In this document: positions 40,789 through 50,604 of the stretch, in pieces
Layout of the letters: each line of letters opens with the position of its first letter
How positions within the stretch are numbered: the stretch's first letter is position 1
Assembly: GCF_013377495.2 (NCBI RefSeq)
Contig: NC_066365.1
Location: 54,250,950 to 54,314,949, forward strand
DNA: 64,000 nucleotides
Reading direction: 5' to 3'
DNA from: Cygnus atratus
Taxonomy: Eukaryota; Chordata; Aves; Anseriformes; Anatidae
Made by a program: the position numbers and the translations under genes
The notes under the pieces: generated by a model
What the model was told of the DNA's origin: nothing
What the model saw: the letters and a program-made list of their open reading frames with translations, nothing else
Database searches by the model: none

Positions 40789-41670
40789 GTTTGTTTAGGA
40801 CATTCCTGTTGAGATAGCAGTCTACCTAGAAAAATTACAGCCCAAGAGGTTAACTTTGTAAGTTCAGATACCATCAACATTATCTTACAGTGGGAACTAC
40901 TGGGCACTTTCCAAACATAGAGTAGAATAATGGAGACAAACAGCAGCAAACCGTCCTATTTAACCAATCTCCTGTTTTCATCTGTGCTACAGGGTGCCTG
41001 GATTTTTGTTTCATCCCTCACCTTGTGAGTGTTATGTATTTCACTTCAAGTCTGTTGACTAGAACCCAAAATGCACGTGGAATCAGAGCGGTGGCATGAA
41101 AACAGGGAGATGATTTATTTATCTCTGTTGCATACTTCTGTAAAAGTGAGAGCTGTGCTGGGGTGGTGGTGTTGTGTGGTGAAAGCTGTGCTGGCAGGAA
41201 CATGTGGACGTGCCTTACATCTGCCTTTGTATATTCCCTGCTCAGGCTGGAGATGGGACTGCGCTGCCACAAAGGCACGCACTGTAGGTGGAGGCTGTGT
41301 CATGGCTGGGTGTAATTTGGGGGCTTTGCAAATGGGACAGGAGCATCCCCACCCAGGCAAGCAGGAGCAGCGTGGGCCTGGGACCACAGGGCAGTGGAGG
41401 CAGAGAGAAGAGCTTGCTAGGAGCAGATTGTAACAGTTGGTTTGGGAACCACTTGTGATTTTAAGAGGGTATTCTGCTGGAGTGGATGTCTGAGAAGGTT
41501 CTCTCACACTCTTCTGGTTATTGCCCTATGTTCTCAAGTAAATTTACTGTTGTGTAGATGAAACTTTAGCATTCCATAATGAAAGTCTCTTTTCCAGAGA
41601 CGGCTGGTGGTGCAAACTGCCCCTCCTGGAGAAGCATCTGGTACAGTGCCTCATCCTGCCCTGGGGAGGA

Positions 41671-42135
41671 TCATAGAATCACAGAATAACCTGAGTTGGA
41701 GGGGACCCACAAGGGTCATGGAGTCCAGCTCCTGGCTCTACACAGGACCACCCAAAAATCAAACCAGATTCTGATAGCACTGTCCAAATGCTTCTTGAAC
41801 TCTGACAGGCTCGGTGCTGTGACCACTGCCCTGGGGAGCCTGTCCCAGTGCCCAACCACCCTCTGGGTGCAGAACCTTTCCCTAACACCCAGCCTGATGC
41901 TCCCCTGTCCCAGCTCCGTGCCGTTCCCTCGGGTCCTGTCGCTGTCCCCAGAGAGCAGAGCTCAGCGCCTGCCCCTCCGCTCCCCTTGTGAGGGAGCTGC
42001 AGGCCACCATGAGGCCTCCCCTCAGCCTGCTCTGCTCTGGGCTGAACAAACCAAGGGACCTCAGCTGCTCCTCATACATCTTCCCCTCCAGGCCCTTCAC
42101 CTTCTTTGTTGCCCTCTCTCACCCTTTGACCTCTC
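41671..42135 (-). mobile_element. CR1 LINE, 5'-truncated 3' end, minus orientation
   Basis: It begins with the antisense tail TCATAGAATCACAGAATAAC and continues as the reverse complement of the CR1 3' region. It is very similar to the copy at 59190-59653: both share blocks such as 'ccctggggagcctgtcccag', 'ctctgggtgcagaacctttc' and 'tgctctgggctgaacaaacc'. The two are clearly the same subfamily in opposite orientation. Only the last part of ORF2 and the 3' end remain. The ORFs on both strands here are element-derived. Confidence 0.93.
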
Positions 42136-44880
42136 TGTAGAAACTGAGAACTGAGATTGTGATTTAGAGCCATGCTGAGACCTTCAGTGGCTTTGTAAAA
42201 GTCACAAGACTACCTCCAAAATGTAAGGAATGGTGTTCAGTGACCAGGCTGGAAAGGTAAACCGAGGGAAAAAATGCAGCTCTGTCACTTTCCCTGCAGC
42301 CAGGTGGTGCTCCAAAAAGGGGTGTTGAGTAACATCCTTAACAGGGTGTAACAACTTCAAAGTAGGTCATATTTGTAGCATAAATATGTGATAATGATTC
42401 TTAATAACATGTCCTTGATAACCCAAACTATCTTGAGGCCCTAATCCACATTATGATGTTTACATGATCATTTTTGTGAATACATCAAAAATAATGTGTG
42501 AAAAAGCAAGATGCCTTAATGTATAAAAATACTTTTCCAAATTCTGTCCTTTTACACTCTTAATATTTATGTTAAAATGTTGTATTAGGTTTATGTGGCA
42601 AGGTTTTGGTAGCAGGGGGGCTGCAGGTGTGGCCCCTGTGAGAAGACTCCAGGAGCTTCCCCATGTTAGGTAAGAGCTGTTTCCAGCCTGGGTGGATATG
42701 CTATATATATTTTTATTCTTAATTAAAAAAATAAAACAATATAGATGTTGCTCCCAGCCTAATGATATTGACCCAAAGGACCCATTTTATGACATATCAC
42801 ACAGATTCATAAGAAGCATCACATCAGTCAGCCTGCCCTGAAGAACTTTCAGTAATCTTTATAGAGTCAGGGTGAAATCTCAGGATTTTAAGCTGATGTG
42901 GGGCTGAAATAGTGCGTACACACACATGGTGTAAGACTGCTCTTTTAGTGATGGACATTTGTTGGATATTTGTTTTAAACTCCCTTTGCCAAATGGCTAA
43001 AATTTCTGTTACCAGAGGGTTCTGTATCAAACTTGCATATGCAGCATGAAGAAATCAGGGCTGAGGAACCACTGGAACCTGAATGCCTCCTGAATGCCTG
43101 TTCCAAGCTACCTGTTAACTCACATTTTGATGTTATCTGACAGTAACGTGAAAAAAGTTAAATGGCCACAGGCCATATGAAATGAAGTCACGGGCCGTGC
43201 ATTCCCCAGCTGTGGTGCAAAGGAAATGACTGATAAAAATATTTTTTCTAGCTGACCTCCGGCTTACCTTTGTCTGCCAAAGAATTTCCGGCTAATTCCC
43301 CACTAAAGCTTTCTTGCAGCTACAGCCTATTCCTACAGTCTTGCGTGTCAGAAAATATGGACCCCATCTGAGCCCGTTTATTGAGGCACTTTAGATAAAG
43401 AATGAATGAAAGCTTTGTTCTGGATATGCAAATAGTGCTCCGTAAGAGAAAGTAAGTAAATTGCTCTGTTCCTACGAAGGGATAGAACAGCACATAGCGT
43501 TTGGGTCACTTGCTATCAGGGAAACTTTTCTCCCTGCACAACAGTGTGGAGGAACTGGGGGTCAGATTTGCGAGGGGACCGTGGAGCACTCAGTCTTGCA
43601 GCAGCAAGTATTTGGCTACGAAGCAGGTAAATGTCATTCAGACACCCATCTGCTGCTGACGCTCAGTGCACGTGCGGAGTCTGACACCTGAGAGAGAGAT
43701 TCAGAAAGCTGGAAACCTGTGTGAGGTACAGATGTACTGAGACGGAGAGAAATTATAAAGAGGGGCAGAACCTAAACAGCATTCTCAGTGAGATTACGAA
43801 CCCAATCCCGGGCAAAAGGGCTGAACTGGAATAGGAGTCACGTTCATCTTTCTCACTGGTTTACAACAAAGAGAAATAGTGGTGCTGCCCCATGCCTGCT
43901 GTCCTTGTTCAGAACACAAGACTAAGGTTCAAAACCTGACGAGAGCACCTGTGCCTTTTTGTATACAGCACTAACACTTTCTTGTGCCAGCCTATTGTTT
44001 TGACAAAGACCTAAAATCAATTCCCTCTTTGGCCCGAGACAAAGGGAAGACTGCTCTCACTGGTGGGCTGGTCATCTGTTTTGCTGGGGACTATCTCCTG
44101 CCCCAAGAAGCCGTCCCACTGTGCAGAAGGAGACTGAGGCAGAAAACAAGAGGAACAAATCTGTGTACTCCAGCAATAAACCACTCAGCTGAAGTGGGCT
44201 GGGCAGGGTTCTGGTACTGCTTCCCGACCAGGAAGAGTGTTCCTCTCTATCTGTGTTTTGCTGTGTTTCTATGCTACGCCCAGTTGCTACCCAGTGTTCG
44301 CCACGCTCCTGGCAGGTAGGAGACCACGTATTTTAACTCTTTCAAGATTGACATGAGTGCGTTATACCTGGTTTTCAAAAGAAGTTGGAAGTTGCTTACC
44401 TTCAGAACAGGATCCTGGGAGGAGTGGATCCCTGAGCCACTTCTTTCCACCTCCGTGGCTCTGCAGGGGAATGGGATTTCAGGTGTCCCCCTCTCTTCTG
44501 TGCTTTCTAACAGATAGGTTACACAAGTTTTGTCTGTTGACTTGCACACTGGCAGTGTGCAATCTAGTCATAAGCAGCATTTTTTTTTTGGTGAATTTCA
44601 GTGGCTTTTGAATGTTTGATTTAGTTAACTGTAGGGTGAAAAATATTGGAATTTTCCTTACAAACATAGCCCTTAAAAACATTTAAATACAGGCTAATGG
44701 GAGCTGCAAATGTGTGCAGCTGTGTCTCTCTGACAGCATGAAATTTGCTGTTGTGGAGATAGCCAATATATATTTTACACATCATTCATTTAAAGTCTCA
44801 AGAAGAGCTGAGAATGCCACACTAAAAATGCAGTCTCCTACTGGGCTGTCCCTAAAATTAAAACTCTGCAAACATGCACA
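42136..44880. other. Intergenic between NWD2 3' end and the CR1 copy
   Basis: No gene recognised, apart from an LTR-like fragment at 42581-42700. A minus-strand donor-like site (CAAAG|gtaagc at about 43266) could belong to a PGCKA1 5' exon, but I cannot support it further. Confidence 0.5.
42581..42700 (+). mobile_element. Avian LTR-like fragment
   Basis: The run TGTATTAGGTTTATGTGGCA, then AGGTTTTGGTAGCAGGGGGG, then GGCCCCTGTGAGAAGACTCC, then AGCTTCCCCATGTTAG closely resembles the start of a dispersed LTR that I remember from bird genomes (tgtgttgggtttatgtggcaag...ggttttggtag). Only about 120 bp remains and there is no internal retroviral coding sequence. The family name is not certain and the 3' boundary is approximate. 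Confidence 0.45.
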
Positions 44881-44897
44881 GGGGTCTGTTTCCTTAG

Positions 44898-44903
44898 TTT
44901 ATT
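44898..44903 (-). promoter_or_regulatory. NWD2: Candidate NWD2 polyadenylation signal AATAAA
   Basis: The minus strand reads CTAATAAACT here, the first canonical hexamer I found after the NWD2 stop. It is followed about 20 nt on by a GT-rich element (TGTGCATGTTTG). Use of this site is inference. Confidence 0.4.
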
Positions 44904-46473
44904 AGTACAAACAATGCATACACAAGACTGTATATTGTTTGAAGACTGCAATAGATTTCTAATTTAACAACTCTGTAACAAAATTTAACTAAATTTGACA
45001 TTTATGAAAATATAAATCTCTGATTGGGTAGGTTTTCCCAACATTACAAAGTTTACATAAAAACATTCAGTATGATCTATTAGTTGCAAACAAGTTAGGA
45101 AAAATCATTCAAGTCACTTAATATACTATATTGGCTTGTACATAGAACACTCACACACTACATTAAGTTCTAGCTTAGCATTCATTTCTTGGAAATTTGT
45201 GGCATGGAGTTCTCATTTTAAAAACAAAATTGGTTTGTTTACATCATTTGAAAAATTTTCCACAGATACGCCATCTTTAAGGTACGTAAGGAGAAAAAAA
45301 AAATTATCCTTTCAGATGTTGTCCAGTATTTCTTTTACTTGGGCAAAATGGAGTTTTTTTTAAGCATTTGTCATTATTTCATGTGATTATTTCACAATTT
45401 CTGCCTTCAAACTGATAAAACTGTACAAAAGGCTCAGAACAGTTCTAAAGCAGAAAGTGAAGGTAGTAAGTAAGAAAAACCCATTACAAATTGGAACAAT
45501 AAAGAACCTTTGGACAGCCTTTGCATTTAGTGGAGAATTTTAGCACATATACAAGCAGTCCCAGAGTGTTTGGTCATCTGATCTGCATTTATCATGGGAA
45601 AGAACAGAATTGATAGTAAGGCAAATGTTATCAAGAATAAAACATGGCATGTCTAAAAGCTTTCTATTAAGATTACTTTGGGGACATAGGAGATATTTTA
45701 GATTTTCTTACAAGAAAACGGATAGCCACCTTTTAACATAAAGAAATTCATACGTTTAACTGTTTATCTGCAATGCCCTTTCTCTTTGAAAAAGTTTTCT
45801 TTACGACCTGTACTAATAAACACTGCGAAGACAAAAAAAAATCCCCAAACCAAAAAACAAAAACCCAAACCATATACTCCTTTTATGACCTAGTTATTTT
45901 TTTTAATCATTTTTATCACAATACAGAAACCTGAAATCCCTGCATGCAATTAAAAAAAATAATCTTTCAGTCCTTTCACTGAGGTGAAGTATTTATCACC
46001 TCACATGTTGACATGTTTGCAGCTGACTGATGCCTACTCCTTTCAACCCAATGATTAATCCCAATTAAAAAAAAAAAAAAAAGGTAGGTATATTTTAAAT
46101 GATGATGGAATGTATCAAGTGTTCCAGGTTGGCAGGTGACATCTTGTCATTGCACCATCAAGCAAGAAAAACGCATTTTTGCAAGTGGGTATAAAGTTGG
46201 CTGTTAGCTATACACCCAGCCCTGACCACCTCTAGGCGGCTTGGTTTATAAAACAGTGGTCTGCCTTTCTCACTGGTCAGGTAGAGCTTTAGCTCTAGTT
46301 GCAACAGTTTGTCAATTCCACGTAAGATCACCTAACTTCTGTAACAGCATAACAATTTTGATAGTATTGCTAGAAATTTTTGATCAAGGCCCTGGTGGAA
46401 GGACTGAACCTTGTATTCCGAAATTTAAAAAAAACCCTGCAGCCGATTGCTGATATATTTGCTTCACATTTGC

Positions 46474-46474
46474 T

Positions 46475-46509
<35 letters not shown>

Positions 46510-46510
46510 T
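46474..46510. repeat. T23 (GT)7 compound tract in NWD2 3' UTR
   Basis: On the plus strand 23 T residues (46474-46496) run into seven GT units (46497-46510). In the NWD2 transcript this reads (AC)7 followed by A23, about 160 nt after the stop codon. It is length-variable by nature and could allow internal oligo-dT priming, giving false 3' ends in cDNA data. Confidence 0.85.
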
Positions 46511-46668
46511 ATACGTAAATCTAAGAATATTTGTCAAGGAAAAAACAGCTGGTCTGCCCTCTGCTGTTTCTGTCTGTCTTCCAAGAAATGCACTGATTTT
46601 TACTTGAATTCAGAAGACAAATCTATGCATGTATACTATTACTCAGGTAAACTAGTCCAGACGGATAC

Positions 46669-49600
46669 TCAGTTGTCAGCAGCAAAACTGTGTCCTCTGC
46701 AGTCTATGGCTGAGCACACTTTTTCGTAGCAATAGTTGTGTTTTTTGGTTGGTGTTGCTTCACTCACCTCCGGCTCTGTAACTGTAATGGGGCTATCCCT
46801 TGCAAATACTTCAGTTGATTCCCTCCAAATGCAGTCTGCAGTCACTTTGAAGCTATAATTGTGACATTTTGGCCTAATCACTTGTGTCGTGTTGTTGAAA
46901 ATCTGACGGCTGTTTGAAGTAGCAATTTTAATTTTCAGTGCAGCGTCGACTCGATCCACTACCGTGTAAGTGCCTATACTTCCGTCATCAAATCCAATAA
47001 TAATATTTAAATGTCTCTGTGAGAGTGCAAGGAAAGTGGGAGTTTTATAAAGAGAGCAGGCACCGATGTTTTTGCCATCCGCTAGCCTCATTACAATTAA
47101 ACTGGAGATCGCACCGTTGTCATCATCTTCCTCACCGCGAAAACAGATATACACGAGATAGCGGCCATCACGAGACAGCCTTTGCCTCCAGATGATACCG
47201 GGAGCATGAACCACACGAAGTTTTCCGCTGTGTAGATCAAGCACATTGATGTTCTCATCACCACGGGTTATAATTCCTAGCTTGCCGTTTGGGGACATTT
47301 CAAAGTCTTCCAAATTTTTTAAGAAATTGTTAGGCAGTTGTACACGCCTGCAGATGACTTCCTCTGTTAGGCTCCAGATGTTCACTGTTTCAGTAGATGT
47401 TATAAATACTATAATATCTGGGCAATCCGGTATCAGTTTGATGTCCACAATGCTTGCACCATCATCGCAGCAAAACTTCTTGGTTATACTGCCTGTCCAG
47501 AGGCTCACTGCCAACACTTTATTCTTCGCCATTCCGACTACAAAAGTATTTGCAGTTGTTATAAATGCGTTCTGTAAGGCAACTAAAATATTGCAAACCC
47601 GATGTCCTGTGGCCAGTCGCCAAACTCTGGATGCATTTTGCTCACAGAGGGAGACTACAAATTGGTCATTATGAGTGATCATTAGCTCTGAGATTTTTTG
47701 CCCATTGATGCGAAAGATGTTTTCGCCGCTAACAGTGTGCCATACATACTGGCTGCATTTATCATCCGATGTAACCATTATCTCTCCAGAAGAGGTCAGC
47801 ACACAGTTTTGAACAATTCCTTCGTGCTTGAACACAGCTTCAATAAATCCAGTGCTGAAGTTCCACTTGTGGACAGAATCTGATCCGTCCAATGTGTATA
47901 TTAATTCCCCTCTGGCCGGCAGCACCAGTCTTTGGATAGGTTTGCCGGATTTGTCAATGTTGGACATAGCAGTTATGATGTCTATATCCCAGATAGAAAG
48001 GACACCACTGGTGGATAAGGATAGCAGCATGTTATGATGATTTGATTTAATTAGCCTGACTATAGTTCCTGAGATTTCCTGTAAGCTTGCCATGCACTGT
48101 CCTGTATCTCTTCTCCAAACAAAAATGGCTGAGGTATTTTCCATTGAAGCAATTATACAGTTGCCATTTTTGGACAACACGGCAGATATAAAGCGCTCAT
48201 TGTGTTTAGCTCTAAACTTTTCGGCCACCTTCCACACACGAGTATCAAGAAGCTCAATGCTGAGAGCCTTACAAATTAAAATTGCACTTTGGTCTTCAGA
48301 AAGCTCTATGCTGACAACCTCGCTGTCTTCTCTCCTGCAGTCAAAGTCATCCGTAAGCTGGGGATTCGTGATCTCCTCTGTATTCCAAACAGAGAGGCTA
48401 CCCTCGTTGTCCACCATTACCATTTCTTGGGCTGTGTCCAGAATGAGAAGGAATTTCACAAATCCACCAGAAAATTCGGAGGTCACGGTGGCCAGCTTCT
48501 CTCCGCTGCCTAAGTGAAAAATGGTTGTGGTGTTCAAATACTGCCCGCAGAAAGCATAAACTCCGTCCGGAGAGCACTGCACGCAGGTCACTTCGTACCA
48601 GCAGTGGAAGTGATAGAGAGGCCAGCCGTAAAGCAGGTCTATGACGGTGACATCTTTGCTGGCCTCCAGCCACGCGAGTGCATGGTTGACTGATAACGTA
48701 AATCCATTTATAAAACTGGAGCCCCCCCCTATTCCACAATGTTTTGACCCCTTAATTTCCATTTCAGACAAAAGACAGGAATTTATGTTATCGTATATCA
48801 AAAGGGTGTTTTTTGTTGTAGCCACTACAAGATACTTTTCATCACTAGTAAGTTTCATCCCTAAGATAACAGATGGAGTGGTTGTAATCTGCCTCAGGAG
48901 CTGGCGGGTCTCTACGTCCCAGGTGCTGATGGAGCCGTTTTCCAAAGCAGCGATGATTGTGCTGGGATTAAAAGTGGGCAGGATTTCCGTGACGTGCATG
49001 CAGCTGGATGACAGCGGCAGGCGCTCGGGGCTGTAAGTCACGTCCATGGATGAATGCAAAGGGACGATAGAGCAGTACTTGGGCCCGTCCTTGTCGCATT
49101 CTAAGAGGAGGTGTCTGAGTTTAGGCAATGAGCTTACTACTGGCAGAAGCCTCTGCTGCAACTCAGCGGAGAGTGACCCTGGGTATTTTACTACTTTGAA
49201 CTTTATACTGCGGAGGGTACTGGCCAGAAACTTCAGCTCCTTTTCTTGCGAGCAGGTGTAAGCCAGTTCTATGTCGGAAAGCGCTTTATCAAACTGCCCT
49301 ATCCTAATCATGGTGTACAGCCAGCTGAAGTTCATAATGACTCCATACAGAAGATCATCTGTTCTTCCACATCTCGTCAAGTGATGAATAAGCTCCGTCA
49401 TTTTTCTGTGATTGATAAAAAAGATATCGGGCTCTAAGGGATTACACTGAAAAACCCACGGCTGATCAGGTGCCTGCCTGTCAAAAGCAATCTGATCCAT
49501 GCAGTGCTTTTCGTCTTCATTCAGGCCTCTGCTGTCATGGTCGGGACAGCCATTCAGATACTGGTCATTGCTGTAAAAAGGTTTTCTTCGCCCACCTGAC

Positions 49601-50604
49601 CAAACACCAAGGAAATACTCTGCCATGACTGTGTGCATTTCCTGCAAATCTTCTTCATTGTTCAGGTACAGTTTCTGGGCAATTAGTTGCAGGTGCCTAT
49701 TTGCCCAAAGCAGCAGTGTTACATTTTTCACTTGTCGCTCTATTAAGTATCCCTGTAAACCCTCCTTAAGCCTTGCAATGTATATGTAGGGAATTCTCAA
49801 TGGGTTACTTTCTCGGACACTCTCACTGAGTTCATACATAACGCTGTTGTCAAGGGCTAAAATATCTTCCAGTTCCATTTCACTCAGGCCAGATTTGGAC
49901 ATAGTGATGTAGCCAAGTGCTCTTGACAGTAGTCGTGATCCACATTTGTTTTCCAGCGACCAAAACAACTGTTCTATGCTTTCATGTACAGTGACACAGA
50001 GGGAGGACTCGTCCACATCTTTGTGAGATCTCCAGTTCCTGACCTCCCTGAAGGTTAAGTTCACAAACATAGGCAGTGTGCACTTGGAGAATGCTTCATT
50101 GACGTAGATCTGTTGCCCTGACGTTACTTTTCGTTTAACTCGCAGCAGCTGATGTTTCAGCACTTGGCTACACATCTTTCTGTCCCTTGCAGTCAGTTCA
50201 ATGTAGTTGTCTTCTTCATGAATAAGGCACCTCAGTTTTTGCAGGATCCCATGCTTGTTTGGCAGTGTTGACAAAATTATCCGTACTGAGCGGGGGAGGT
50301 GAATGGGAAGCCACCAAAGCTTCCTAGCATCATCGCTATCCGTTAGCTGTTCTAGGGCATCGAAAATTATCACCAGTGGCCTGTGGAATGAAGACTCATT
50401 CAAAAGATTTATGAACAAGTCCCGCAGGTCGTGAATCTTTTTTGGGTAACTTTGTACGAGGCAACGGTAGTTGACTGCTAATTGCTCACAAACGCTTTGA
50501 AGTATGTTCTTCAGATCGGTACTTGTTTCGGTGGATCCCAAAAATCTTATAACTACCACAGGGTCAGAATCAGGTCCCATCTCTTCCTGCAGCCAGGAAT
50601 AGGC
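46669..50604 (-). CDS. NWD2: NWD2 terminal coding exon (3.9 kb): Walker B and WD repeats
   Basis: A 3,936 bp exon opens after the acceptor acattctag with GCC TAT TCC TGG (AYSWLQEEM) and reads 1,311 codons to TGA at 46671-46669. Early on, RPLVIIFDALEQL is the Walker B segment. The next several hundred residues are helical (IARLKEGLQGYLIERQVKNV, SLPKLRHLLLECDKDGPKYC). From about exon residue 450 on, repeated beta-propeller blades follow. The C-terminus, after RDSPITV, is a short Cys-containing tail ending SFAADN. Internal ATG at 50580 is not the start. The single-exon WD half is intact. Confidence 0.97.
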   Translation of the reverse strand, partial: AYSWLQEEMGPDSDPVVVIRFLGSTETSTDLKNILQSVCEQLAVNYRCLVQSYPKKIHDLRDLFINLLNESSFHRPLVIIFDALEQLTDSDDARKLWWLPIHLPRSVRIILSTLPNKHGILQKLRCLIHEEDNYIELTARDRKMCSQVLKHQLLRVKRKVTSGQQIYVNEAFSKCTLPMFVNLTFREVRNWRSHKDVDESSLCVTVHESIEQLFWSLENKCGSRLLSRALGYITMSKSGLSEMELEDILALDNSVMYELSESVRESNPLRIPYIYIARLKEGLQGYLIERQVKNVTLLLWANRHLQLIAQKLYLNNEEDLQEMHTVMAEYFLGVWSGGRRKPFYSNDQYLNGCPDHDSRGLNEDEKHCMDQIAFDRQAPDQPWVFQCNPLEPDIFFINHRKMTELIHHLTRCGRTDDLLYGVIMNFSWLYTMIRIGQFDKALSDIELAYTCSQEKELKFLASTLRSIKFKVVKYPGSLSAELQQRLLPVVSSLPKLRHLLLECDKDGPKYCSIVPLHSSMDVTYSPERLPLSSSCMHVTEILPTFNPSTIIAALENGSISTWDVETRQLLRQITTTPSVILGMKLTSDEKYLVVATTKNTLLIYDNINSCLLSEMEIKGSKHCGIGGGSSFINGFTLSVNHALAWLEASKDVTVIDLLYGWPLYHFHCWYEVTCVQCSPDGVYAFCGQYLNTTTIFHLGSGEKLATVTSEFSGGFVKFLLILDTAQEMVMVDNEGSLSVWNTEEITNPQLTDDFDCRREDSEVVSIELSEDQSAILICKALSIELLDTRVWKVAEKFRAKHNERFISAVLSKNGNCIIASMENTSAIFVWRRDTGQCMASLQEISGTIVRLIKSNHHNMLLSLSTSGVLSIWDIDIITAMSNIDKSGKPIQRLVLPARGELIYTLDGSDSVHKWNFSTGFIEAVFKHEGIVQNCVLTSSGEIMVTSDDKCSQYVWHTVSGENIFRINGQKISELMITHNDQFVVSLCEQNASRVWRLATGHRVCNILVALQNAFITTANTFVVGMAKNKVLAVSLWTGSITKKFCCDDGASIVDIKLIPDCPDIIVFITSTETVNIWSLTEEVICRRVQLPNNFLKNLEDFEMSPNGKLGIITRGDENINVLDLHSGKLRVVHAPGIIWRQRLSRDGRYLVYICFRGEEDDDNGAISSLIVMRLADGKNIGACSLYKTPTFLALSQRHLNIIIGFDDGSIGTYTVVDRVDAALKIKIATSNSRQIFNNTTQVIRPKCHNYSFKVTADCIWRESTEVFARDSPITVTEPEVSEATPTKKHNYCYEKVCSAIDCRGHSFAADN

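Larger units (their letters stand above)
33613..41670. other. Non-coding interval with short hairpin and GC-rich patch
   Basis: No gene recognised. It contains a CTTT/poly-T tract (34510-34539), an 11-bp perfect hairpin (36178-36207), a GC-rich CpG-containing patch (40330-40640) and a T19 run (40770-40788). Several minus-strand donor-like sequences occur (for example ACAG|gtaggg at about 39346), but none could be tied to a transcript. Confidence 0.55.
44875..46668 (-). other. NWD2: NWD2 probable 3' UTR
   Basis: This AT-rich stretch follows the NWD2 stop codon (TGA at 46671-46669) on the minus strand without ORFs of interest. An AATAAA signal (44903-44898) with a TGTGCATGTTTG element just downstream offers a plausible end, giving a UTR of about 1.8 kb. 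About 160 nt after the stop it holds an (AC)7-A23 tract (minus sense). The 3' boundary is inferred from sequence only. Confidence 0.5.

Noticed and set aside
46241..49437. Plus-strand ORFs of 60-142 codons opposite NWD2
   Set aside because: Shadows of the strongly coding minus-strand exon.
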